A stretch of 64,000 nucleotides of DNA. It comes from Palsa-343 sp036269135 (GTDB lineage: Bacteria; Acidobacteriota; Terriglobia; Terriglobales; Acidobacteriaceae). The notes beneath the pieces were generated by a model. It saw only the letters and a list, made by a program, of their open reading frames with translations. It was not told the origin of the DNA and did not search any database. The translations under genes and the position numbers were made by a program. Shown piece after piece: positions 15,935 to 24,925 of this stretch; position 1 is the first letter of the stretch; each line of letters opens with the position of its first letter. The stretch spans positions 124,001 through 188,000 of the forward strand of contig DATASQ010000053.1 of NCBI GenBank assembly GCA_036269135.1. The letters run 5' to 3'.

Positions 15935-18900
15935 ATGTTGTCCCCGGTGACCCCAGTCCCGGAGAGCCTTCCGGACCTGCCCATTCCCGACAGCCTCGCC
16001 TGGGCGCATCCCCTCGTCCAGGAGTGGTTCGTCCGCCGCTTCGGCACGCCCACCGAGCCGCAGGAAGCCGGCTGGCCGGTCATTTTGCAACAGCAGCCGG
16101 TGCTCATTTCCGCCCCCACCGGCTCCGGCAAGACGCTGGCCGCGTTTCTCATCTGTATCGACGGCCTCATCCGCAAGGCGCTCGACGGCCGCCTCGGCTG
16201 CGAGACCGAAGTCGTCTACGTCTCGCCCCTCAAGGCCCTCTCCAACGACGTGCAGAAGAACCTCGAGACGCCGCTGCGCGAAATTCAGGAGCTGGCTCTC
16301 GAGCGCGGCTACCTCTGCCCGCCCGTGCGCGCGGCCGTCCGGACCGGCGATACCCCTGCGGCCGAGCGCCGCTCCATGCTGAAAACGCCCCCCCACATCC
16401 TCGTCACCACGCCGGAGTCGCTCTACATCCTGCTCACCGCGCAGCAGAGCCGCGAGCACCTGCGCCGCGTCCACACCGTCATCGTGGATGAGATTCACGC
16501 CGTGGCCGACGACAAGCGCGGCTCCCACCTGTCTCTCAGCCTGGAGCGCCTGGACGCGCTCGTCACCAGTGAAAATGCCCTTCTGGCCGGCGCCAGCCTG
16601 CTTTCGTATCCGAAACCGTTACGCATTGGCCTCTCCGCAACCCAGAACCCCATCGAGCTGGTCGCGCAGTTCCTCGGCGGCACGCGCGGCGACGAGGTGC
16701 GCATCATTCAGGCCGGCCAGCGCCGCCAGCTCGACCTCGGGATCGAAGTTCCCACCGATGAGCTGGGCTCCGTCGCCACCATGGCCATCTGGGAGAGCGT
16801 CTACGACCGGCTCACCCAGCTCACCCTCGAACATCGCTCCACCCTGGTCTTCGTCAACACGCGCAAAATGGCCGAACGCCTCGCCTTTGCTCTGGGCGAA
16901 CGCCTCGGCAAAGAAAACGTCGCCTGCCATCACGGCAGTTTGTCTCGCAAGCTGCGCCTCGATGCCGAGCACCGCCTCAAAAGCGGCGCAATTCGCGTCC
17001 TGATCGCCACCGCTTCGCTCGAACTCGGCATCGACATCGGCACCGTGGACCTCGTCTGCCAGATCCAGTCGCCCCGCGCCATCTCCGTCGGCATGCAGCG
17101 CGTCGGCCGTGCCGGACACTGGCGCGGCGCCATCCCCAAAGGCCGCTTCTTTGCCGTCACCCGTGACGACCTCATGGAGCAGGCCGCGCTCGTCCGCGCC
17201 ATGCGCTCCGGCGTCCTCGACCGGCTGGAGATTCCGCCCCAGCCCTTCGACGTCCTCCTCCAGCAGATCGTCGCCGCCTGCTCGGCCGAGCCCTGGGAAG
17301 AGCGCACCCTCTGGGATGTCTTCCGCCGCGCGCATCCCTATCGCGCCCTCTCCTGGGAAATCTTCGATCAGGCTCTCTGCCTCCTCACCGACGGCATCGA
17401 GTCCAGCCGCGGCCGCTACGGCGCCTATCTGCTGCGCGACCGCGTCCAGGGCCGCATCCAGGCGCGGCGCGGCGCCCGCACCACCGCCATCACCAACGGC
17501 GGAGCCATCCCCGATGCCGCGATTTTCCCGGTCATCCTGCAGCCCGACGGCGTGCAGATCGCTACCCTCGACGAGCATTTCGCCGTGGACTCCTCGCCCG
17601 GCGATGTCGTTCAGCTGGGCAATGCCAGCTGGCGCATTCAGCGCATTGAAACTGCCGGCCGCGTTCTCGTCGAAGACGCCCATGGCGCCCCGCCGACGCT
17701 GCCCTTCTGGTTCGGCGAAGCCCCCCAGCGCACCCGCGAACTGTCGGAATTTGTCGCCGAGCTGCGCGAAGAAATCGACCGCCGCACGCGCAATGTGCTC
17801 CCCGGCTACATCAGCCAGGCCACGCCGGAAGTCGGCGCCGCCGCAGCTCTCCTGAAAGAGGAGTGCGGCCTTGACGACGCGGGCGCCGAACAGCTCATCG
17901 GCTACGTCGTCGCCGGACGCGCCGTCCTGGGCGTCGTGCCTTCTGTCACCACCATCGTTGCAGAACGCTTTTTCGACGAGGGCGGCGGGATGCAGCTCAT
18001 CCTGCACGCACCCTTCGGCGGCCGCATCAATAAAGCCTGGGGCCTCGCCCTGCGCAAACGTTTCTGCCGCGGTTTCAATTTCGAGCTGCAGGCGGCGGCC
18101 ACCGACAACGGCCTGAACATCTGTCTGGCCGAGCAGCACAGCTTCCCCCTCAGCGACGTCTTTCATTTCCTCACCACCGAAACCGTCACCGAGCTGCTGG
18201 AGCAAGCCTCTCTCGCCTCGCCCATCTTCAAAACCCGCTGGCGCTGGGACGCCGGTCGGAGTCTGCAACTGTTACGGTTTCAAAAAGGTAAAAAAGTCCC
18301 GCCGCAGATTCAGCGCATGCGCAGCGACGATCTTCTCGCCAGCGTCTTTCCCCAGGCCGCCGCCTGCTTTGAGAACATCGAAGGCGATATCCAGATTCCG
18401 GACCATCCCCTCGTCCAGGAGGTCATGCGCGATGTCCTGCAGGAGGCCATGGACCTCGAAGGTCTGAAGGCTGTCCTCGCCGCCATGCACTCCGGCCAGA
18501 TCCGCTGCGTCGCCGTCGATACCACGACGCCGTCGGCCTTCGCCCACGAGCTGATCAACGCCAACCCCTACGCCTTTCTCGACGATGCCGGCCTCGAGGA
18601 GCGCCGCGCCCGGGCCGTCCAGCTCCGTGGCGTTCTCCCCGATTCCGTCCTCGGCGAAGCCGGACGCCTCTCGCCCCAGGCCATCGCCGAAGTGCGCGCC
18701 GAGGTCTGGCCTGACATTCGCGACGAGCACGAGCTGCACGATCTCCTCTGCGCTCTGGTTGTGGTCCCCGCAGCCATTCTGGACCATCCAGGTGCCCGCG
18801 GCTGGCCCCTTTTCCTCGACCGTCTGGAACGAGACCGACGCGTCACCCTCGCCCATGCCGCCGGACGCGAATATTACGTCGCAGCCGAACGGACTGAATG

Positions 18901-20428
18901 GTTTAGCACGTTACGGCCCACTGTGGAATTCGCTGTGGAAATGTGCAAAATGCGTACGGAATTACCCAATTACAGTGACATTCTCCGCAAAACGTGTCAG
19001 GGGTGGTTACAAATCGTCGGTCCGACCACTTCCGCCGCCCTCGCCGCGCGTCTCGGCCTCGATCCGGCCCCGGTCTGGACCCAGATGGTGCGCCTCGAAT
19101 CGACAGGAACCATCCTCCGCGGCGTCTTTGAAGCCCCGCCCGGGCAAACCGCAATCCCTGACGTCGAAATCGAGTGGTGCGAGCGCCGCATTCTCCAGCG
19201 CATCCACAAACGCACCCTGGACGCTCTCCGCCAGCAGATCGAGCCGGTCACCCCCGCCGTCTACATGCGCTTCCTCCTCGACTGGCAACACCTCGGCGAG
19301 CGCCGCCAGCTCGGCGGTGAGCAGGGGCTTCTCGACGCACTGCGCGCTCTCGAAGGCTTTGAAGCCCCTGCCGCCGAATGGGAGCGCTCGCTGCTGCCCC
19401 AGCGCGTCGCCGGCTACGATCCCCGCTGGCTCGACGCCCTCTGCCTCACCGGAGCCGTGGGCTGGGGCCGCATCTCCCCGCACCCCGCCTTTGCCGACCC
19501 CACCAGCGGCGGACCCCGTCGCGTGGTGCCCACGAGCATGGCGCCCGTGACGTTTTTCGTGCGTGAAGAAGCCCTCTGGATGGATTTGTGCCTGTCGCGG
19601 CGGCAAATTCCCGAAACCACCCTCAGCGCCTGCCTCAGCGAGCTTGGCAATCGCGTGCGCTCCTGCCTGTCGGACCGCGGCGCCATGTTCTCCGCCGACC
19701 TCATCCGCCTGCTCGGCGTCGCGCCGGAAGACGTCCATCGCGCCCTGTGGGAGCTGGTCGCCGCCGGGCTGGTCAACGCCGACGGCTTCGACAGCCTGCG
19801 CCTGCTCATCGATCCGCGCCGCAAACGCGCCTTCTCCGCGCCCGGCCGCACCAAAGCCGCCGCCCGCCACGCCTCCGGCCGCTGGGCGCTCCTCGCCGAT
19901 CCCGGCCAGCAGCCCGGCGTTCCCCTCTCGCGCAATTCCGCAGCCGCCGCGGAAGCCGCGACCCAGGCCGCCGTCCGCCGCGACGCTCAGCTCGAATCCG
20001 CCTGCCACATGCTCCTGCGCCGCTACGGCATCGTCTTCCGCGACGGGCTCGCGCGCGAAACCACCGTACCGCCCTGGCGCGAGCTGGTCGGCATGTTCCG
20101 CCGCCTCGAAGCCCGCGGTCTCGTCCGCGGTGGCCGCTTTGTCTCCGGCTTTGGCGGCGAGCAGTTTGCCTTGCCCGATGCCGCCCGGAGCCTCCGTGCC
20201 AACCGCACCCGCTCTCTCGCGGACATGCCGCCGCTCACCCTGGCCGCCGCCGATCCCATGAACCTCGTCGGCGTCGTCATTCCTGGCGACCGCACGCCCT
20301 CCATCGCCGGCAACACCGTCACCCTGCCGCTGCCCGAAGCCGCGCCCGAACCCACAATCCTCGAAATGCCTGTCCCGGGCGCCTTTGCGTTCGAGCCGCG
20401 CGAACTCGAAGGCGGCGCGCTTGCCTGA
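15935..20428 (+). CDS. lhr: Large Lhr-family superfamily 2 ATP-dependent helicase
   Basis: A 1497-residue helicase, close to the length of full E. coli Lhr. Walker A is APTGSGKT (residues 60-67), the DExH box is VDEIHAV (about residue 185) followed by DDKRGSHL, then the SAT-type motif LSATQNP, and motif VI QRVGRAGH near residue 388. The core is followed by the winged-helix and long Lhr C-terminal region. Lhr proteins unwind RNA-DNA hybrids and D-loops and are tied to DNA repair or RNA metabolism. Synonymous G/C-ending bias is strong throughout, and several very long antisense frames are shadows. It overlaps the next small gene. A TAGAAT hexamer sits 6 bases before the ATG, with no ribosome site. 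Confidence 0.95.
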   Translation: MLSPVTPVPESLPDLPIPDSLAWAHPLVQEWFVRRFGTPTEPQEAGWPVILQQQPVLISAPTGSGKTLAAFLICIDGLIRKALDGRLGCETEVVYVSPLKALSNDVQKNLETPLREIQELALERGYLCPPVRAAVRTGDTPAAERRSMLKTPPHILVTTPESLYILLTAQQSREHLRRVHTVIVDEIHAVADDKRGSHLSLSLERLDALVTSENALLAGASLLSYPKPLRIGLSATQNPIELVAQFLGGTRGDEVRIIQAGQRRQLDLGIEVPTDELGSVATMAIWESVYDRLTQLTLEHRSTLVFVNTRKMAERLAFALGERLGKENVACHHGSLSRKLRLDAEHRLKSGAIRVLIATASLELGIDIGTVDLVCQIQSPRAISVGMQRVGRAGHWRGAIPKGRFFAVTRDDLMEQAALVRAMRSGVLDRLEIPPQPFDVLLQQIVAACSAEPWEERTLWDVFRRAHPYRALSWEIFDQALCLLTDGIESSRGRYGAYLLRDRVQGRIQARRGARTTAITNGGAIPDAAIFPVILQPDGVQIATLDEHFAVDSSPGDVVQLGNASWRIQRIETAGRVLVEDAHGAPPTLPFWFGEAPQRTRELSEFVAELREEIDRRTRNVLPGYISQATPEVGAAAALLKEECGLDDAGAEQLIGYVVAGRAVLGVVPSVTTIVAERFFDEGGGMQLILHAPFGGRINKAWGLALRKRFCRGFNFELQAAATDNGLNICLAEQHSFPLSDVFHFLTTETVTELLEQASLASPIFKTRWRWDAGRSLQLLRFQKGKKVPPQIQRMRSDDLLASVFPQAAACFENIEGDIQIPDHPLVQEVMRDVLQEAMDLEGLKAVLAAMHSGQIRCVAVDTTTPSAFAHELINANPYAFLDDAGLEERRARAVQLRGVLPDSVLGEAGRLSPQAIAEVRAEVWPDIRDEHELHDLLCALVVVPAAILDHPGARGWPLFLDRLERDRRVTLAHAAGREYYVAAERTEWFSTLRPTVEFAVEMCKMRTELPNYSDILRKTCQGWLQIVGPTTSAALAARLGLDPAPVWTQMVRLESTGTILRGVFEAPPGQTAIPDVEIEWCERRILQRIHKRTLDALRQQIEPVTPAVYMRFLLDWQHLGERRQLGGEQGLLDALRALEGFEAPAAEWERSLLPQRVAGYDPRWLDALCLTGAVGWGRISPHPAFADPTSGGPRRVVPTSMAPVTFFVREEALWMDLCLSRRQIPETTLSACLSELGNRVRSCLSDRGAMFSADLIRLLGVAPEDVHRALWELVAAGLVNADGFDSLRLLIDPRRKRAFSAPGRTKAAARHASGRWALLADPGQQPGVPLSRNSAAAAEAATQAAVRRDAQLESACHMLLRRYGIVFRDGLARETTVPPWRELVGMFRRLEARGLVRGGRFVSGFGGEQFALPDAARSLRANRTRSLADMPPLTLAAADPMNLVGVVIPGDRTPSIAGNTVTLPLPEAAPEPTILEMPVPGAFAFEPRELEGGALA

Positions 20429-20621
20429 TCCCGCTCCCAACGCAACCGCCCCAGACCGTCCGCTCGTCGAAGGCGAAGACTTCTACCGCGAAGGTCCCTA
20501 CGTTGTCTTCACGGAGGCATACCACCGCCGGCGCGGAGTGTGCTGCGGCTCCGGCTGCCGCCACTGCCCGTGGCGCGAGCGGAGTCCCGCCGTCGCGCGG
20601 CAGGACTCCAACTCGGCCTGA
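20421..20621 (+). CDS. DUF5522-like small cysteine-rich protein
   Basis: A short protein (about 66 residues from TTG 20421) with the cysteine cluster CCGSGCRHCPW near the C-terminus, preceded by GPYVVFTEAYHRRRG; this combination matches the DUF5522 family, whose cysteines may hold a metal or cluster. Function unknown. The start is uncertain: TTG 20421 overlaps the lhr stop by 8 bases and follows AAGGCGG, while TTG 20385 would add 12 residues. It is probably expressed with lhr. Confidence 0.7.
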   Translation: MPDPAPNATAPDRPLVEGEDFYREGPYVVFTEAYHRRRGVCCGSGCRHCPWRERSPAVARQDSNSA

Positions 20622-20624
20622 CCT

Positions 20625-22400
20625 TTACTGCACCTTCCCGATATATACGCCGTACGGTCCCAGCGCCACTGAATGCAGCGATTCCGGATCCGCGCCCCCC
20701 GGCGTCTTCAGCAGCGTCGTCGCGTGCGTTCCCTGCACGCCCTGGCCCGACAAATCCAGGCTCACCGTCTGCGGCTGCGTCGTAAAGTTGCAGGCCACCA
20801 CCACCACCTCGCCGTCCGGCCCCTTGCGCATCCACGAGAGCACATGCGGATCGTTCGGATTCAGCATGACCTCGTCTCCCTCGTGCAGCGCTGCGTCGCT
20901 CCCTTTCAGGGCGATGAGCTGCTGATACCAGTGCAGCAGGGAGTCCGGCTCCTTCTCTTCCACGGCCACATTCACGGTCGTATAGCTGGGCGGAATCGGC
21001 AGCCAGGTCTTCGCCGCCGTTGAGAAGCCCGCATCCTTGCCCGCGTCCCACTGCATCGGGGTGCGCTCGCCATCGCGGCCTTTCTCTTTCGGCCATCCGC
21101 GAATGCCGATGGGATCCTTCACTTCCGCCTTGGTCTTCGGCGGTGTGGTCACCATCCCGATCGCGTCGCCGTAGTACATCATCGCCGTATCGCGCGAGGC
21201 AAACAGCAGGGTGGCGAGCACGCGCCCCACATCTTCTTTGTGATCGTCGGTGATGTAGCGGTCCCACCGCGGATTGTCGTGGTTGTCGAAGACGAACAGC
21301 GGCATCTTGCCGCCGATTTCCGTCTCCGCCTCGTTGATGCGCGCGCGGAAGCGGTTCACATCCAGGCTGGGATGAGCCGTCGGCGGAAAACCGACCTGCA
21401 TGTCCATCGGCAGATCCAGCTCATCGTTGTTCGCCCCATACCACTTGTCCAGATCCTTAATCGAGCGCAGATAAGTTTCTCCGATCAGGATCACCTTGCG
21501 CCCCTTCGTCTCGTTCGTGACCTGGCGCAGCTGCCGGATCACATCGTGCACTTCCGGCAAATCGTCGGTGAAGTTCGTTTTCACCTCTTTGTCGCCGAAA
21601 GCGTTGATCTCCGGCTTGCCGTCCGGCCCCGGAATGTACTCCTCATTGCGGAACTGCGGATCCTCAAACAGCGACGTGATCGCATCGAGGCGAAAGCCCA
21701 CCACGCCTTTGTTGATCCAGAAGCGCACCACGTCGTACATGGCCTTGCGCACCTGCGGATTGTTCCAGTTCAGATCCGGCTGCTGCACGTAGAAGCGGTG
21801 ATAGTAATACTGCTGCCGTGCCGGGTCCCATTGCCATGCCGAGCCTCCGAAGACCGACAGCCAGTTATTCGGCGGCTCCCGCTTGCCGTTCACCATCTTC
21901 GCGTCGTGCCACATGTACCAGTCGGCTTTGGGATTCGTGCGCGACTTTGCCGATTCTTCAAACCAGGGGTCCTTGTCCGACGTGTGGTTCAGCACCAGGT
22001 CCATGATGATGCCGATGTGCCGCTGGCGCGCCTCCCGCACCAGCCGTTCGAAATCCGCCATGGTGCCGTACTGCGAATCGATGGCCTCGTAGTTGGAAAT
22101 GTCGTAGCCGAAATCCACCTGCGGCGACGGATAGATCGGCGTCAGCCAGATCGCGTCTATGCCCATCTTCTGCAGGTAATCGAGCCGCGAGGTGATGCCG
22201 TTCAGGTCGCCGATGCCGTCGCCGTTCGAGTCCTGGAAGCTGCGGGGATAAATCTCATAGATCACCGCGTTCTTGTACCAGTTGGGATTGTCGAAAGCCG
22301 ACGGGCGGACGGCCTGCTGGGCCACCAGCGGCGAGGCCATAATGGCGTTGAGAAACAGGGCGACGGCCAGACAGGCCAGAGCGCGGGCCACTGCTTTCAT
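20625..22400 (-). CDS. Secreted GH13 alpha-glucosidase/alpha-amylase family enzyme
   Basis: A 591-residue exported glycoside hydrolase of family 13, oligo-1,6-glucosidase-like (EIYPRSFQDSNGDGIGDL). A signal peptide covers about the first 28 residues (ALACLAVALFLNAIMAS). Catalytic residues: nucleophile D239 (GFRLDA), acid/base E308 (IGETY) and transition-state stabiliser D375 (DNHDNPR); region I DLVLNHTSD is also intact. It should cleave terminal or internal alpha-1,4/1,6 glucosides in the periplasm or outside. ATG at 22400 gives the signal peptide. The gene converges with the DUF5522 gene three bases away and is divergent from moaC. Confidence 0.92.
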   Translation of the reverse strand: MKAVARALACLAVALFLNAIMASPLVAQQAVRPSAFDNPNWYKNAVIYEIYPRSFQDSNGDGIGDLNGITSRLDYLQKMGIDAIWLTPIYPSPQVDFGYDISNYEAIDSQYGTMADFERLVREARQRHIGIIMDLVLNHTSDKDPWFEESAKSRTNPKADWYMWHDAKMVNGKREPPNNWLSVFGGSAWQWDPARQQYYYHRFYVQQPDLNWNNPQVRKAMYDVVRFWINKGVVGFRLDAITSLFEDPQFRNEEYIPGPDGKPEINAFGDKEVKTNFTDDLPEVHDVIRQLRQVTNETKGRKVILIGETYLRSIKDLDKWYGANNDELDLPMDMQVGFPPTAHPSLDVNRFRARINEAETEIGGKMPLFVFDNHDNPRWDRYITDDHKEDVGRVLATLLFASRDTAMMYYGDAIGMVTTPPKTKAEVKDPIGIRGWPKEKGRDGERTPMQWDAGKDAGFSTAAKTWLPIPPSYTTVNVAVEEKEPDSLLHWYQQLIALKGSDAALHEGDEVMLNPNDPHVLSWMRKGPDGEVVVVACNFTTQPQTVSLDLSGQGVQGTHATTLLKTPGGADPESLHSVALGPYGVYIGKVQ

Positions 22401-22523
22401 ATTTGTTGTTCACTCCCAATGAAGTTGGACTGCGGTTAGACCGCTCTGGACAGGCGGTTTCTGAACCAGCCAACGAAGGTACCACAACCCGGCCCACCCA
22501 CGCGGGCCGACCCCCGGACGCGA

Positions 22524-22529
22524 TACTCT
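22524..22529 (+). promoter_or_regulatory. -10-like hexamer TACTCT of moaC
   Basis: TACTCT ends 7 bases before the moaC ATG at 22537, without a Shine-Dalgarno sequence between, consistent with a leaderless transcript. Confidence 0.45.
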
Positions 22530-22536
22530 GTTGCCC

Positions 22537-23004
22537 ATGAGCAAGCTCTCGCACTTCGACGAGGCGGGCGCCGCGCGCATGGTGGACGTGAGCGGTAAAC
22601 CCGCGACCCGCCGTGAAGCGGAAGCCTCGGCCTTCGTCGCCCTCTCAGCCGAAGCTCTCGCCGCCCTGCCCCACAATCCCAAGGGCAATCCGCTGGAAGT
22701 GGCCCGCATCGCCGGGATTCAGGCGGCCAAACGCACTGCGGAGCTCATCCCCATGTGCCATCCGCTGCCCCTCAGCCTGGTCGACGTCCGCATGGACATC
22801 GTCTCCGGCGGCATCGCCATCCGCGCCGTCGCCGCCACCACCGCGCCCACCGGCGTGGAGATGGAAGCCATGACCGCTGCCTCCGTCGCCGCCCTCACCG
22901 TCTACGACATGTGTAAAGCCGTCGACAAAGGCATCACCATTCGCGAGGTGCGCCTCGAGCGCAAAACCGGCGGCAAGAGCGGCGACTACACGCGGCCCTC
23001 CTGA
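22537..23004 (+). CDS. moaC: Cyclic pyranopterin monophosphate synthase
   Basis: A 155-residue MoaC, which converts the cyclic guanosine intermediate made by MoaA into cyclic pyranopterin monophosphate, the first stable intermediate of molybdenum cofactor synthesis. The family motifs MVDVSGKPATRREA near the N-terminus, PMCHPLPL, and MTAASVAALTVYDMCKAVDKG (with its conserved Asp and Lys) are all present, and length is normal (about 160). No other moa or moe gene is adjacent. ATG at 22537 is chosen over an earlier in-frame TTG at 22531. A -10-like TACTCT lies 7 bases upstream. Confidence 0.95.
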   Translation: MSKLSHFDEAGAARMVDVSGKPATRREAEASAFVALSAEALAALPHNPKGNPLEVARIAGIQAAKRTAELIPMCHPLPLSLVDVRMDIVSGGIAIRAVAATTAPTGVEMEAMTAASVAALTVYDMCKAVDKGITIREVRLERKTGGKSGDYTRPS

Positions 23005-23023
23005 GAGCCGCTGCAACGCGCAA

Positions 23024-23734
23024 TCACGAAGCGGCCGGCAGGCGCGCCGTATCCAGTGTCAGCGGGGTTGTCAGAGTCATCTGAAACTGCCATCCCCCAT
23101 CGAATAGCACGTAATTCCCGCTTCCTCGACGGCGCATCGTCAGCACCGACACCACAACGATGGCCGCCATCCCGCCCATGACACCACCAATGACCGCGGC
23201 TTTCGACGGTCCTTCCTGCGGCAGCGGAGGCAGAGTCGGGTTCGTTGGATCCGCCTGATCCACCTGCATTCCGCCCACCGGCGGCGCACCGCCCCACGCC
23301 AGATCGCCCACACGCTGCGGCACGTCTGGCCATTCCATCGCCGCCTGCGTGTTCATCGCATCCAGCGGCACGGAGTAGCCGTTCGCAAACAGCATCCGCG
23401 TGAAGTGGATCTGCACCGAGGGCCCATGCGCCGACACGGCATTCACCATCCCCTCCACATACGTCCCCGCCGGAATCGCTACCTGCGCGCCCACCGTCAC
23501 CGGAAACGCCACCACCGCGCGCACGGTATCGCCGACCTTCGTCGTCTTGCTCTGAATCGCTGTCACCAGCGTGAGCGGGACCGGTGTGCCCGCCGGAACC
23601 ACCAGGCTCCCGGTTCCCGCCGCGCTCCCCACTTCACTGGATGCCCCGCTCGGCACGCCTGCCGGCGGCGCGCTCGCCACTTGTCCGCCCATCAGCGAGG
23701 CCACCATCAATGCCACCGTGCACTGCGTAATCAT
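23024..23734 (-). CDS. Secreted protein, paralogue of the neighbouring repeat protein
   Basis: A 236-residue protein of unknown function. It starts with a signal-peptide-like segment (ITQCTVALMVASLMGGQ) and carries a core VPAGTPVPLTLVTAIQSKTT-type module followed by KVGDTVRAVVAFPV and AIPAGTYVEGMV. The same core pattern occurs in the next gene (23774-24748), so the two are probably tandem duplicates. A single hydrophobic helix near residues 180-200 (AAVIGGVMGGMAAIVVVSVL) may anchor it. The module looks like an SH3-like barrel seen in exported acidobacterial proteins and in TrbI-like proteins; that comparison is by eye only. Both genes read on the minus strand, 39 bases apart. Confidence 0.7.
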   Translation of the reverse strand: MITQCTVALMVASLMGGQVASAPPAGVPSGASSEVGSAAGTGSLVVPAGTPVPLTLVTAIQSKTTKVGDTVRAVVAFPVTVGAQVAIPAGTYVEGMVNAVSAHGPSVQIHFTRMLFANGYSVPLDAMNTQAAMEWPDVPQRVGDLAWGGAPPVGGMQVDQADPTNPTLPPLPQEGPSKAAVIGGVMGGMAAIVVVSVLTMRRRGSGNYVLFDGGWQFQMTLTTPLTLDTARLPAAS

Positions 23735-23773
23735 CGCTTCCTCCGTTCCTTCAATTCCTGAACTCCGTATCCA

Positions 23774-24748
23774 TTACCGGTGCGGCGCCACTGGCGGTGA
23801 GGCCTCGATGGGCGCAGCATTCGTCCCCATACCGGGGCGGACCACCGGCACGCTCGACAGCACAATCGGCGGCGGAGGGCACACGCTTCCCGGCGTCCCC
23901 GGCGTGTCCGGCATCCCCGGAATCACCGTGTCCGGCGTTGCCGGCGTGCCCGGAATCACTGTGTCCGGCATCCCCGGTCCTCCCGGAATTACCGTATCCG
24001 GCGTTCCGGGCGATCCAGGGATCACTGTGTCCGGCGTCCCCGGCGATCCTGGACTCCCCGGCATGGGCCGGCAGAGCGTCGCGCTTTTGAAGCTCCCCGG
24101 CACCGAGGCCTGGGTCCGCGGAATCGCCTCCGCCACCTGCTTCGCGTCAAGAACCAGCGGCGCCGCCAATGCCATTTCGATGGGCGCGCCGTTGTCCAGC
24201 AGCAGATCGTTCGCCGCGCTCACCTGGATCGTCACCCGCATTTCGGTCGCATCCGGCGGCAAGGGTGCGCCCGGCGCGGCCGCGGGCAGAGACACCACAG
24301 AGTCATCCGCAAAAATGATCTTCGTGAACAGTACGTCCAGCTCCGCGCGCGCCTGTCTGCGCGAGGGCGGCGTCACCGCTTCAATCTGACCCTGCACCCA
24401 CGTCCCCGCCGGAATCGCGAGGCGCCCGCTCACCTCCACCGGGTAATCCGTCTGCCCATAGAGCGTGTCGCCCGCTTTCGCCGTCCGCGCCGGAACCGGC
24501 CGCACCAGCACGACCTCTATCTTCGTTCCCACCGGCAGCGTTATCGAGCTGGCCGCGTCGGGTGCCTGGGCTGCGCCAATTTCGGTTCCCGCCGTCTGCG
24601 CCCATCCCACCCCCGCGCCGGCTAACAAGAACGCGACCAGCCCCCCGGTCGCTCTCCATCGTCCCTCGTGCCTCAATCCCCACCGCATGGCCGCCTCACT
24701 TCCCCGCCACCACCGATCAAGACGGATCACCGAGGCGGCTGGTTTCAT
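23774..24748 (-). CDS. Secreted protein with collagen-like PGTPDTVI repeats
   Basis: A 324-residue protein from ATG 24748 (preceded by GGGGGG), with a hydrophobic export segment about 30 residues in (GGLVAFLLAGAGVGWAQ), the same LPVGTKIEVVLVRPV / AKAGDTLYGQTDYPVEV / AIPAGTWVQGQI module as its neighbour, and a C-terminal repeat zone. There, an 11-residue unit like PGSPGTPDTVI is present four times, encoded by 33-bp DNA repeats at 23919-24050, and followed by a Pro-rich end. The first 58 codons of the longer open frame to 24922 are encoded by a heptamer repeat array and are rejected. Function unknown; a surface or cell-envelope role is inferred from the export signal. Confidence 0.7.
   Translation of the reverse strand: MKPAASVIRLDRWWRGSEAAMRWGLRHEGRWRATGGLVAFLLAGAGVGWAQTAGTEIGAAQAPDAASSITLPVGTKIEVVLVRPVPARTAKAGDTLYGQTDYPVEVSGRLAIPAGTWVQGQIEAVTPPSRRQARAELDVLFTKIIFADDSVVSLPAAAPGAPLPPDATEMRVTIQVSAANDLLLDNGAPIEMALAAPLVLDAKQVAEAIPRTQASVPGSFKSATLCRPMPGSPGSPGTPDTVIPGSPGTPDTVIPGGPGMPDTVIPGTPATPDTVIPGMPDTPGTPGSVCPPPPIVLSSVPVVRPGMGTNAAPIEASPPVAPHR
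23919..24050. repeat. Four 33-bp tandem repeats in coding DNA
   Basis: Units at 23919-23951, 23952-23984, 23985-24017 and 24018-24050 each begin GGAATCACC or a near variant and share GTGTCCGGC. They encode an 11-residue proline/glycine unit in the secreted protein on the minus strand. Copies differ at several bases, so they are not freshly duplicated. Confidence 0.85.
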
Positions 24749-24811
24749 CGCACGTGCCCCCCAGCTTTCCCGGCCTGTATCGGCAATCCATAATCCCGGC
24801 CCCACCCCGTA

Positions 24812-24871
24812 CCCTGTGCCCTGTGCCCTGTGCCCTGTGCCCTGTGCCCTGTAACCTGTAACCTGTAACCT
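24812..24871. repeat. Heptanucleotide tandem array CCCTGTG/ACCTGTA
   Basis: About eight and a half 7-base units: five CCCTGTG, one CCCTGTA, two ACCTGTA and a partial ACCTG. On the other strand this reads ACAGGTT x3 then ACAGGGC x5, the same two heptamers found at 1186-1210 and 44102-44132. It lies between divergent genes, upstream of the repeat-protein start and 5' of the alpha/beta hydrolase gene. Confidence 0.9.
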
Positions 24872-24925
24872 GCTCCCCGCGCTCTGCCCCGCGCACCCTG
24901 CCAACTGTAGCCCGCTCTGCACGTC

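Noticed and set aside
16619..20440. Several long minus-strand frames (549 and 477 codons)
   Set aside because: All are antisense to lhr and show low-complexity composition; shadow frames of a high-GC gene.
23919..24050. Repeated DNA first considered as a CRISPR array
   Set aside because: The 33-base units are contiguous, without spacers, and are in frame within a coding sequence.
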